A stretch of DNA of 64,000 nucleotides from Neofusicoccum parvum (taxonomy: Eukaryota; Ascomycota; Dothideomycetes; Botryosphaeriales; Botryosphaeriaceae), in NCBI GenBank assembly GCA_020912385.1, contig CP087213.1:124001-188000 (forward strand), in the 5' to 3' direction. Below are positions 1 to 10,772 of this stretch, in pieces. The notes below the pieces were generated by a model. That model saw only the letters and a program-made list of their open reading frames with translations. It was not told where the DNA came from and searched no databases. Position numbers and translations under genes: made by a program. The number at the start of each line of letters is the position of its first letter. Position 1 is the first letter of the stretch.

Positions 1-10
1 AAACGAACTC

Positions 11-3000
11 ATGGATCCTATTTCAACATCCAGAACGCAACCACTACCCGCATCATTTTCTACAATCATGGCCAATTTGGCTACCAAAGAAACAGTAAAT
101 CATGCAGATCGTTTCGGGAAAACGGCGTTGGAGTTGTTCTGTCAACATAAGAATTTCTATGAGAAAGAGGTTGAGATCCCTAAGATTTTGTTCAAACTGG
201 GCGCCACAGCTTTCTCTCAAGATCCAGACGAGCAAACCTGCCTGCAGATCCTTTTTGATCAGCACAGCAAGGAAGCTTTCCTCAAAGAAGATCGAAAAAA
301 GTTTGCAGAACTCCTATTACTTTTCCTAGATGAAATGGGGAGCTGTGGCGCAGTCAAACGAACATCAGTCGGAGCACGAATTCTCTATTGGGCTGTTGAT
401 CATGGCCACACGGAATTAATAAAAAGGCTTCTGGCACAAGGCGTTGATCCCGCCACACGTATCGCTGAGGAGCATCATTATTCAGCTCTTGAACGTGCAT
501 GCGAGGTTAGCAGTTCGATGCCCGTATTCCGAATGCTCGTGGAGAAGTGCGATGCGGAGGCTATCAACGGAACACATCCAAAGACTGGACGCAACCTCAT
601 ACACACTGTTTGCTCTTCCTCCTCAATCGATAACGTGGAGATCTTACAGTTTCTCCTTGACGCTGGAGTGGATGTCGACGCGCCTGATTCAGAGTTTCAA
701 CAGACTCCGTTTCTCCTTGCAGTAAGGTCTAATAAGACAGCATGCATCCGCGTCCTATTGCAAGCTGGCGCAGATATATACCGGAAAAGCAGTTTAGGAG
801 CATCTGCAGCACACTGGGCAGCTGAGTCGGGCTCTTCGTCACTCCTCAAGGTAATTGACGGTCTTGGAGCGCTGAAAGAGCTCTCATCAGGTCGAATCAG
901 GTTTCGTTTCAGCCATCACTTCTCGGGATTGACAAAAACCTTCCCAGGATGCAACGTCTGGCATATGGCGGCCGGTTGCTCTCCCTCCGCCTCAACTTCA
1001 GCGCTCTCCTACCTGTTTGATCACGGCGTATTTGAAGATGTTGATATTAGCACGACTGAGAAAGAAACAGCTTTACACATTAGTGCTTTCAGAGGCAACA
1101 AGAGCGCAGTAAGATGGCTTCTGTCAAAAAGGGCGAACCCAAATTGCCAGAACGGGCATGGACAGACGCCCTTGCATACCGCAGCCGAGGTTGGGTACGT
1201 TCCAATTATCCACATTCTGGCTTCAGCAAGAGCAAAATTGGATTCGATGGATTCAAATGGCTTGCTTCCCTTACACTTGGCTGCGAGCAACGGTCATGTT
1301 GGTGCAATAGAAGCTCTTTTGGAGCTTGGATCTCCCTACTTGCCCAACAAGGATGGATACACGCCATACTTCAGTGCACGCATAGCATGCCGTGAAATTG
1401 CTGCCAGCGTCCTCCAACAAATTGAGATCAGCACAACAGGTACGTTCTCTACAGGTATCAAATCAAATCAGGTTGCGAACTGGCTGCTTAATTTACGAAG
1501 GGTCTCACGACAGCTATTTCGCTCCAGGACAAAACCCCTCAACCTATCGGCCGCTTGTCAACGCGCTCGAGCTTGCAATCTATCATCGTGATAAGGCGCT
1601 TTGTGAAAAGCTCGTCAGATCTGGCGTAAGACCAGAAATTATTCACGAAGGCTGTGATAGCTGCACTCTAGTCTGCTGTTCGATGTTTCATAGTCCTCCT
1701 ATCGCACGGTTCTTCATTGAACAAGGGTTTCCGATTACTGGTAGAATCTGCCAGTTGAAGGCTGGTGCTGGCTCAACGCCTCTAATTCTTGCCTTGCCGC
1801 AAGAGTTCAACGACATTCTATCCCTCATTCTCGACCGTCATCCAAGCATTCAGAGTATTCGCCATGATTATGCGGTCCATGCAGCAGTCTATCTAAACAG
1901 CTATGGATCTCTACAGGCGCTACTCAACTACGTCCGGGAACAAACTAACGGATCTGATCTACGTAACGATCTTGTCAATGATAAGGCCTGGCATTCCGAT
2001 CTCCCAGCGGCGGCCTTTATCAAGACTAGACACTCAAAATTGAACCTCGAAGACATCAGGGGGTTTACCCCACTGCATTTAGCTACAGCAATTGGAGCTA
2101 CATCGGCAGCAAAGTTGTTATTGGAAAACGGTGCCAATGTGCACGCCACAGACGATAGGCACAGAACTCCACTACACCACGCTGCCCTGATCAGATCAAC
2201 GGAGATGGTATCCCTCCTCCTCCAACACGGCGCCCACCCCAATGCTCGCGACAACCTCCTCGCAACCGCTTCCATACTATCCGCCTTCATAGGCCACCTT
2301 CCCACCCTCTCCGTGTTGCATGCCGCCGGCGCCGACCTCGCCCTCCGCGACACCGCGGGCCTTAACGTGCTCGCCTGGGCGTGCGAAAGAAACGCGCTCA
2401 TCCTCGCATTCGTCCTCAGCAAAGGCTATCGTCCTGTTTCCAACTACTTCGGCAACTGGCCACTAGTCTGCGCGCTGGCCAATGGCGCTCCCGGCGTCGC
2501 CAGCCTGGCGCTCAACTCGGCGGTGGCATTCGACCACGAGGGCCACTTTTGTGGCACTCATCTTGGAGATCTCGTGCAGGAGGCCAAGCCGACCCTGCTG
2601 CGGAAGCTGCTGAAGCGCACGTTGCCGGCCGGGGCAGTGTTTTCAGCGGCGGAGCAGGCTCAAAGCTCGGGCTGCATCAGTGCCCTGCATTGTGCTGCAG
2701 TTGCTAATAAGACGAAGATGCTGGACGTGCTACTGGAGTTCGGGGCAGACGTGGAGACGGAGGACCCGGTGGAGGGGACACCGCTCATGATTGCGTGTGC
2801 GACCGGCCAGTTCGCGGCCGTGGAGTTTCTTGTCCGGCGAGGCGCCAGGGCTGCCTACGAGAGTGGAGGCGTGAGCTGGAGCAGCGTCAAGGCGGCTGAG
2901 AAGTACCCGGAAGTTGTGGAATGGCTGCTGGTGGGCCGGTACACCAGTCAAAAGAAGCTTGAGCGGAGCCCAGGTGTCGAGACGGAGCCTTCCGCGTTCC

Positions 3001-3167
3001 GATCGTGGTCGGGAGTAAGAGCTGTGGAGGTTCCTCTGTCTGGAAAGCTTGCACGCTCAGCGGGCAAGTCAATGCTCGATTATTGCGTTCACCTACATGA
3101 GTTTTGGAGAGATATGGAGGGTAAAGTGTGGACGGCAGATGTTGAATCTGGCAACATGGATGAATGA
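11..3167 (+). CDS. Ankyrin-repeat protein, two exons, possibly 5'-partial
   Basis: Two overlapping open frames join cleanly across a 61-bp intron at 1440-1500 (donor GTACGT, acceptor ACGAAG), giving about 1,031 residues. Ankyrin repeats are seen throughout, for example TPLHTAAEVGYVPIIHIL, LPLHLAASNGHVGAIEALL and TPLHHAALIRSTEMVSLLL, each with the TPLHxAA helix-turn-helix signature. Ankyrin arrays are protein-interaction scaffolds, and I see no catalytic or effector domain fused to this one. The ATG at 11 is the first in the window, but the codons before it are open to the edge and repeat-like sequence begins early, so the true start may lie outside. It converges on the HET gene, with 114 bp between the two stop codons. 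Function is unknown. A link to the HET gene is only suggested by adjacency and by the frequent pairing of these families in fungi. Confidence 0.8.
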
Positions 3168-3281
3168 TGGATCTTATTTGTTAATAAAGTTACCCACTGG
3201 CGTTACTGGACCAAGGATATTACCAAACACATTCTTCTGGGGACTTAATGATTGTCAACCATCATCACCCGTATAGAAATT

Positions 3282-5162
3282 CTATTCGGACCGACCTCGT
3301 ATACCGTAATCAAGTGTATTCGGATCCGGCATTTCCCACTCGGGATATTCCAGCTCCACTTCCTCAATTTCCCTGCATTCGCACGCTGGACGGGCCCATA
3401 TCATCCGGCCAATGATCTTGCCGTCTTGCACAATGATCCCGATACCGTCAGAGAGCGTGTATTCATAACTCAAGCCAGGTATTCGGTAGGCTATCGCCAT
3501 TTGCACCTTCGACGGATGCTTCAACAGGGCTGCACGGTAGAGAGAGCTTTTGTAACAACGATGACAATGGATCTCAAGGATAGCTCCTGTGGCACCGCCA
3601 TGGATACTGCCGCCACGTGCTCTAAGGAAGTGCAGTGGTGTCTCGCCTTTCATCTTCGGGGCCTTTCTCAAGGAATGGTTTGAGAGACCTAAAGCGTCTG
3701 CTAGCCATCTGATCCCATTGTCTCCTTCGACGAACCAGTGAGCAGTGTGCGGTGAATTTGACGAGTGGGATTCCATGGAGCGATCCCCATCGGAGTTCTC
3801 CAATCTTTCCAGGATCTCGGCGGTGTCCTGGCCACACATCCTTGTCCCAAGAGTCGAAACAAATTCGGACAAGTTGGGCTTAGTCCGTCTACGGACAGTA
3901 CGCGCAAGATGTGCAAACATTTCCATCTCATTGAAGTCCATAGGCTGGAATCTTTTAGCAGAGTGTATGGATCCAATACGTTCGGCTTTCAGTGATATAG
4001 TGTCGGAGTTAATAGATATCCCATGTGCAATAGACGGAGCACACGTTTGCTTTCCTAGCCCCCAGGGGCGGACATCATGGTACCCATGGTGATAATGGCT
4101 GTGACCTTGTGTTTCACATCGTGGGAGCATTAGGATAGGACTGTAGTCATCTGCCTCCATACATTTTGTTGCAATTTGCCGACAAGCCTCGCGGTCGTTG
4201 CCGTCGACCTGGTCCATATCTGCTTTGACGATTCCGAGAAGTGCATAGAAGAAGTCGTGCTTCTTGGTGCAAATCCGCCGGCTCAAGAGGCTGAATGCGT
4301 GGCCAAACGAGGTTTGTTTTAGAATTCGGATATCGTGGATAGGCCCCAGTCGCCAAGGTACGAGGTTACTGGTTCCGACCAGTTCTTCTACCTCGTGAAC
4401 ATTCCTCTGGCGCCTAATTTCGTCACTCCACACCTCCTCCATCTCCCCCAGAAATAGATCACTGGTGCCGTTGAATACGCGGTAGTCATCGAACATGACA
4501 TTCACGCGCTCGCTTCGGACATACTCCATGGCTGTCCAGATTCTGCGAAACCACATGGCGTTACATATGTCCGTAAGCCCTCTGATACGGTCTAACGGAG
4601 TGGCGCCTCGTAAATGCAAGACTGAGCGATGTGACACATCATGCAGATGCACCAGGGTGAAGCTGGCATGGCTGAATAGCTCAGGGATGGCCATCAGAAT
4701 CGGCTTTTTCAGCTCCTCGTTCCACTGAGGAACGCTGATGTAGTCGTGCCAGATCTCGACCGCCTTTCCAAGGCTGTCTTCAATGCCCTGGTAAACATTC
4801 AGAGGGAAATTGTACGCTGCCTTCTGTGCGCTCGCTGCAACAGCGGCAGTTGGTCCCGAGTCCTGCGCCGCGGATACTTCGGGGTCCCAAACGTGCGATA
4901 TCGTCACGTAAGTGGTGCCGGAGGTCAAGCACTCGAGACATCGGTCATGTATGTCGATGGCTCCGGTTGGGACGTTGATGACCTTGGAGTGGGTGAGGCC
5001 ACTCGCGTCACTGTGAATCGGCCGCTTTTTGAACGTACGCATGAGCGCACGTTCCGCCGTGAAGCGTTTCCCGCAGCTGCAGCACTGCAGGCCACCTGGA
5101 TTATCTTCGTACCACAAAGTCGCAAGGGACGGATAACCCTCTGACTCCTCGTGGGTTGTCAT
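3282..5162 (-). CDS. HET-domain (heterokaryon incompatibility-like) protein
   Basis: Intronless frame of 626 residues. The HET core is recognisable: YVTISHVW at about residues 85-92, a conserved WHDYISVPQW block, and FRRIWTAMEY, which matches the W-x-R-x-W-T-x-x-E region of the family. HET proteins mediate non-self recognition and cell death after hyphal fusion, and many paralogues have no known partner. Upstream of HET are two cysteine groups, C27/C28/C30 and C75/C78, spaced like a possible small zinc-binding knuckle. That is my inference and not a standard part of the domain. The C-terminal third includes YTLSDGIGIIVQDGKIIGR, which resembles the beta-rich tail of HET proteins. The ATG at 5162 is the first in frame and leaves room for the whole HET domain. 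It converges with the ankyrin gene. Confidence 0.85.
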   Translation of the reverse strand: MTTHEESEGYPSLATLWYEDNPGGLQCCSCGKRFTAERALMRTFKKRPIHSDASGLTHSKVINVPTGAIDIHDRCLECLTSGTTYVTISHVWDPEVSAAQDSGPTAAVAASAQKAAYNFPLNVYQGIEDSLGKAVEIWHDYISVPQWNEELKKPILMAIPELFSHASFTLVHLHDVSHRSVLHLRGATPLDRIRGLTDICNAMWFRRIWTAMEYVRSERVNVMFDDYRVFNGTSDLFLGEMEEVWSDEIRRQRNVHEVEELVGTSNLVPWRLGPIHDIRILKQTSFGHAFSLLSRRICTKKHDFFYALLGIVKADMDQVDGNDREACRQIATKCMEADDYSPILMLPRCETQGHSHYHHGYHDVRPWGLGKQTCAPSIAHGISINSDTISLKAERIGSIHSAKRFQPMDFNEMEMFAHLARTVRRRTKPNLSEFVSTLGTRMCGQDTAEILERLENSDGDRSMESHSSNSPHTAHWFVEGDNGIRWLADALGLSNHSLRKAPKMKGETPLHFLRARGGSIHGGATGAILEIHCHRCYKSSLYRAALLKHPSKVQMAIAYRIPGLSYEYTLSDGIGIIVQDGKIIGRMIWARPACECREIEEVELEYPEWEMPDPNTLDYGIRGRSE

Positions 5163-6312
5163 GCCGTCCAGGGATCAAGGATGCTTGAGTGAAGTCGTAG
5201 GATGGATGGGTGTCGGAGAGGGATACCGTGAACGGCAGCCAACTTTTAGGCATGCAAAGCGAAGCTGACGCCCACCACGTCATAACGCGGGGTGCTATCT
5301 CGCGGGAGGATGCTTACCCGACGATCGTGCATATCTATTAATATGCTCGACGACATCTCCAACAGCGTCAATACGAGCAGCTAGAAGAAACACGGAAATG
5401 CCACCGCGGAAGGATGCGTGTGTGGACAGCACTGAGGGTCAACACAGTTTCCCCTCGGCCGATGGCCAGGGCCCAATCAAAGCATCGGAGGCTGTCCTGA
5501 GTCGCAGGGCAGCGCCAGCGTCTTCAACCGCGCCCCACACATAAGATCTCAGGCATACACCGTGCAGTGTGCGGGCCGGGTCGATCGTTCTACTAAAGCT
5601 GGTTAGCTCAGGGAAAATCTACGCGGTACGCTGGAATAGCTGGTTCGATTGATGGCAAAAGGGTGCTTGGTGGCCGTATCTCCGAGGACCAGTGCGCCGC
5701 GCGGAGTGCGTGTGCTCCTTTCCCCGCCAGGTGCGCCGACGGCTGAGAGCACGACAACGAGCTATTATTACGCGAAGCGCTCCGCACGTAGAGCAGCATC
5801 CTCGCAGCTTGGTGCAGAGTCAGACTCGGTGCTCCCAGGCCCGGGTAACGCGGTACCGAGTAAATGCAACCAACACCGGGGCCGCCCATTACTCGCTCGG
5901 CGACGCACCGAGGCGCGTCAAAGCTGATAAAACGGGCTCGATATTGCGTTAGGCTGGCTGAGCAGTCGCTTGAGCGCACGATTATTAAGCGCGAGATGGG
6001 CCGGGCGGCACTGGAAGTCGTGATCCGGCAGGCGTGCTGGAGATCGCGACCGGGGGCTCCGTATTTATCTGGTGACCGCAGTATTGGAGCTAAGCGCAAC
6101 GGTGGAGCGCCGGGCAGCAGGCTCCCAATGGGGCGGCGGGCCAAGCAGCGTGTGGATGCCGCTGGAACGCCGAGCCCCGGCCCCCGTCGCCGCCCGGGCG
6201 CTGCCAGGCGGGTCCCCCCGCGCCTCTGAAATCATAAGAACGCAACATCTCCCCCCAAACGGCCACGAGCTTGGCCCTGCATGCCAAAATTATCGCCGCG
6301 AGTGGAGTCCCG
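5163..6312. other. Intergenic, upstream of HET gene and zinc-cluster gene
   Basis: About 1.15 kb between divergently transcribed genes, so it should hold both promoters. It is GC-rich towards the right. Several short open frames run through it on both strands, but none has recognisable protein content. A tRNA-like A-box/B-box pair near 5600-5650 was examined and rejected. I see no repeat or mobile element. Confidence 0.5.
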
Positions 6313-7999
6313 ATGGTCGGCGTGCCGAAGAGCTTCAGATGCCAAGGGTGCAAGCGCCGCAAAGTCAAGGCCCGTCGTCCCCTCCCGTTCGCCGCCCCCC
6401 GCCCGCCGTCTGACGTGGTTTGCAGTGCGACGAAGACTGGCCGACCTGCGGGCCCTGCCGCCGCGGCGGCGACACGTGCTCCGGCCCGCCGCGCTCGCTG
6501 ATCAAGTTCGTGGCCGGCCTGTCGCCCACCGACGAAGCGCCCGCGCATGACGTCCGCCGCGGCAGCGGGCCGCTGGTGGTCGCCCGCAGCTCCGACGCCC
6601 GCGTGCTGCACCGGCTGAAGACCGCCCAGCGCCTCCCGAAGCAGGTGCCCGGCAGCGAGGAGGCCCTGCTCACCACCGAGCTCGTCTCGACGCTCTCCGA
6701 GGGCAACGGCACGGGCTATGACCTGCGATTTGTCGGTGAGAACATCCACAATTATTACCCGCAGATGTTGGCGGGGAGTGCGGCGCTGCGGGACGCCGTC
6801 GAGTGCTTGCTGTCCGCGTACAAGGCCGTGCGGCGGAAGACGAGTGGCGGCGAGATGAAGCCCGGTGACGAGCTGATCGATCCAAGAGCTTATGGAAAGG
6901 CTTTACGTAGCTTGAATCGCGCCTGCCAGGATCCCAAGCAACAGTACGCTGTCGAAACATTCGCTGCAACTCAGATCATGGAATGGTCTGGAGTAAGGGC
7001 CACAATCATCCTACCTGCGTCTGAACCCTCTCTGACACCGTCTCAAGGCAAATTTTGGCATTCTTGGTTCCACCGACTTTGGCATCACCCACTCGCTTGG
7101 CGCCTATGCCTGGGTAGCTGGCCGCGGTCCGCCAGACCCCCGGGATCCCGTCGAAAACGCCGTGTATCGGGAAGCCATTCTTCTTGCTGTGCGTACATAT
7201 TGCACTCCCCTTTGTGTAGACGCAAATTCTAACACCGGCACAGTTGCAAGCCTCCCTGTTTCGAGATCTACCTCCTTTTTGGGTCCATCACCCAAAGTGG
7301 ATGGAGCCGCTTCGCAGGGCGGCTGAGGACACTAGCAACTCCGAAACCACCCGCTACTCATACAAACTTCAAGTTCAGATGCTTTACTGGACTTACCTCA
7401 CACGTTCCGTCCGCCATATCCGCGAAGGCGTTCCGGGAGGGCCTTCGGCATCGGAGCTCTTTGCTCAAGCTGTCACCGTTGCAGAAGAGCTGCAGGACAT
7501 CGACGTGTCCTACATCAGCGTGCTCAAGCAGCACAATCAGATCCGGGAAGTCGAGATTGAAGACTCCCTGTTCCCTTTCTCAAAGGCCTACCATTTCCCC
7601 AGCCAAGACATTGCAAAGATCTTTGTCTGGCACGCCATGTTCAGCATCCACACCAACCGTGTCATCGAACAGCTTGTTGGGTTCCTCGGAGGCACTCCGG
7701 ACGCTGCCTTCAAGGACAGCGATAAGGAGTGGAGCCGCCGCATCTGGTTATCATACGACTACGCTCGCAAAGGCAAGCCGCTGCGCGGCATATATTTCTT
7801 TTGCCCTCACAGCCCCTTGATGGCTTCCTTCGAATCTGGCAATGAGGAGGAGCGCGCTGCCGTCATCAATGCATTCTGGGATATGCTGGACTATCGAATG
7901 CCGGTGGAGTACAGCAAAAGCCTTTATGACTCTTTCCTACACTCGTGTAGGTCGGCGTCGGGACGAGCCCCGTTCGTCTGGCCCTCGAATAGGTACTAA
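6313..7999 (+). CDS. Zn2Cys6 zinc-cluster transcription factor
   Basis: Predicted exons are 6313-6369, 6426-6992, 7048-7188 and 7244-7999, giving 506 residues; the last two introns are 55-bp GT-AG introns. The N-terminus makes a complete binuclear zinc cluster: CQGCKRRKVK in exon 1 continues as CDEDWPTCGPCRR in exon 2 and ends at GGDTC, so all six cysteines are present. The rest resembles the PF11951-type fungal transcription-factor domain, including HSLGAYAWVAGRGPP and a helix-rich region downstream. The product should be a nuclear DNA-binding regulator binding CGG-type half sites. The ATG at 6313 is the first in frame and sits 9 residues before the first cysteine. Preserving the finger needs a GC-AG first intron, 6370-6425; a GT donor three codons earlier would delete VK. 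No target pathway can be assigned from the neighbours. Confidence 0.82.
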
Positions 8000-9165
8000 G
8001 TTAAATAAATCTCAGAAAGATTCATGAACTTGATGACTTTGCAAACTTCCCAGTGGAGCGAACAATACAATCAAGTCAAAGACTACTTTTATTGCATTGA
8101 CTAGGATGAGTTGCTGCTAATCTTTTACTCACATTCTCCCCACCGAACACTTTCTTTCACCGTCAATAGTCGTCCTCAATTAATCGCACTTACTTAAAAG
8201 AGCATGATCCACGCGAACCGAGATATGTCCGCCGTAGCGTTTGGCAGGCGAGCAGTCTAAAGTAGTTGTCTCCACATCAAGTAATTGCGCTAAACATTAG
8301 TCACTCTCGGTGGTACGGGCCGGCCTCCCGCATCAATAATGCAATGCGCCTTCGCTACCGTGAGCCATGCAGTCCACATATATTTAATTGACTTTCCAAG
8401 AACTTAGACCCGAGCCATCTAATCGAAGATCTCATGTTCGACATGCCGATCTATACTGATAGAACTGCGGTGATTGGCTACGTCGAAGCCGCTGCAACTA
8501 TTCCGGGGTGAGGACAGGCTGTGCAACGTACAAGGTGACAAAAGATTATACTTGAAACCTTCTATGCATCAGAGCTCTAGAGCATGGTGGATGTGGTGGA
8601 ATGGGAGGCAACGCCAACTTCACCGTCAACGCCAACACTGCAACAAGTGCCCACATAGTTGAAGAATTCATCAGTATTACTTTCGCTACACGTTAGCGTC
8701 CGGACGAATGATTCAACTGCCCGTACAGGGTATACTTATTTTGCAATCTTTTCCGAACCAATCTCATAATCAAGCAATTCGACAGGCCCAGTACCGTTCC
8801 AAGTCGCATTTAGACTGATTCATGCTCAGATCGACGATTGCGAGACTGTACCTCTCTAGTACTTTCCTTGTAAAAAAAATGTTGCACGAATTTAGAGTAC
8901 TCGTTGGTGATCCAGGCGCGGCAAACACATACATTAATACCCTTCTGAACTGGTTACGATAGGTATCTGCAGCGGCAATGCATCGTTGGACATGTCAAAC
9001 CCCAAGATTTATTCCGCTTCCGCTCCGCATCTTCGAGTAAACGGACTAACTTCTTATTTGCTGGCTACTTTTCCCCACTTTGCACACATCAAGATAAAAG
9101 GCACGGTGTACTCTTTCCGTGCCAACACGGAAACACCTACGCTCTTACACAAATTAACACTGAAA
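8000..9165. other. Intergenic, no gene seen
   Basis: About 1.2 kb with only short open frames of no recognisable content. A GATAAAAG stretch about 75 bp before the next start codon is the only promoter-like motif I noticed. Confidence 0.5.
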
Positions 9166-10271
9166 ATGAGTGCAGTCGCCGTTGCTGGAGGGTTTGGCGA
9201 TCTCGGACGTGTCTTTGTCACGAGCCTTGTTGCTGAGAGGAAGCCAGTCTACATTCTGACTCGAAGGGCATGTACATATTACTACTTTCCTAGATACCAC
9301 TACTAACGGTCTCAATAGATCGCAGATGATTCTGCAGCCGAGCACGGTGCGACGCCACTCGAAGTAGACTACTCGAACATCCCGATGCTTGCAGAAGTCC
9401 TTGCCGCGCGTAACATCGGCACCGTCATCTCCGCGCTGAACATGGACTCGCAAAACGCATCTGACGCACAAATCAGCCTCATCCAAGCAGCATCGGCATC
9501 CGGTTCCGTGACCCGTTTCATTCCGAGCGACTTCAACGTGGATTACGACGTGTCCGACGAGTAGGTCAGGCCCTCCCACCGCAGTTGATTTCGTCTGACA
9601 TGCCAGGCTGTTTCCCTACCCGGAAAAGTCCTTCCACCAGCAGGCCAAAGCTGAGCTTCAGAAACATCCGGACCTTACCTGCACCTCGATCCAAGCTGGG
9701 ATGTTCATGGACTACTACGGGATGCCGCGTCTGAAGACCCATTTGCGGGCTCTCGTTGCCTTCGTCGATGTGGAGCACCGCAAGGCTGCCATACCGGGTG
9801 ACGGCAATGCAAAAGTTGTCTTTACACTCACGGGAGATCTTGCTAAGTTCGTTGTTGCGCTGTTGGATCTGCCGGTCAAGAAATGGCCGCGCAGTGCAAT
9901 GGTGGTCGGAGATCGATTAACGCTGAACGAGCTTGTGGAAATGCTGGAGAAGATCGTTGGTAGGTGAACTCTATAAACAGAACGATGCACGGCTCACGGT
10001 ATTTACAGGCAACAAATTTGACGTCGAATATGACTCTGTTGCGAAGCTCCGAAAGGGAGTGCCCGCGGAGCTGCCGGGGAACATACCTCATTATGGTGGG
10101 TTTCCTGGCGGCAAAGCCCAAGTTGACTTACTGCAGTGTCACTTGGGGATGGCGTGTGCCAATGGCGTGTACGACGTACAAGCTCGCAGTCTTAATGATG
10201 TGTTCCCGCAACTTTCACCACAAACTATGGAGGGGTTTCTAAAGGCTCATTGGACTAATAAGGAAGCTTGA
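9166..10271 (+). CDS. NmrA-like / isoflavone-reductase-like NAD(P)-binding protein
   Basis: Predicted exons are 9166-9271, 9326-9560, 9607-9959 and 10009-10271, giving 318 residues, the usual size for this family. The N-terminus has the family's Rossmann opening, AVAGGFGDLGRVFVTSL, with a GGxGxxG dinucleotide-binding loop. RFIPSDFNVDY is the typical beta-strand segment of PF05368/isoflavone-reductase-like proteins. Members act as NAD(P)H-dependent reductases on small aromatic compounds or as redox-sensing regulators like NmrA. The sequence does not decide between these. The first intron is uncertain: 9272-9325 (GT-AG) and 9268-9318 (GC-AG) both keep the frame and differ only around TRR. The ATG at 9166 directly precedes the Rossmann strand, which supports it as the start. 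Confidence 0.83.
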
Positions 10272-10772
10272 ATGAATCAATGTATCATTGGCTCTGAATG
10301 ACTACTTCTATGCCTACACCACATGAAGGTATGCTGAGAAGCCGCAAATAAATAGTTTCATTTCGATATTACACGGAATGTGGCCCCTTACATACTTGGC
10401 AGTGTTGGAGTGCACAAGGCTGCGTGTCACATACCGCCTGGATTTCGAGCTATGCCTTTACTTCGTCGAAACGTATGGCAAAGGTCAATGGGTGGCTGAG
10501 ACGGGTGGCACTGCTGATTCCCGACTTATCGCCATCACACGACAGCGGTTGAATGCAGTAGATGCTGTGTGACCGACATCGTTCTATTATTAGTATGGAT
10601 TTATCGATTTCCATACGCTGAGTGACATTCTGTATCTCATTATCAACTATCGTGAGCCTTGTCTCGTTGCCAGTATACATAAATACCCACTTTACCTGCT
10701 CCGAGGCTCATCCTTTGATCTCTCTAACCTAGAATTGAACATAACTCAATACTGCTTTGTAGAAGCACCACT
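10272..10772. other. Intergenic, no gene seen
   Basis: About 500 bp between two genes on the same strand. It holds the 3' end of the NmrA-like gene and the promoter of the next. No convincing coding sequence or repeat was seen. Confidence 0.5.

Noticed and set aside
5596..5660. tRNA-like A-box (TTAGCTCAGG) followed by a B-box-like GGTTCGATT
   Set aside because: The D-stem has no partner and the bases around the T-loop do not pair, so no cloverleaf forms.
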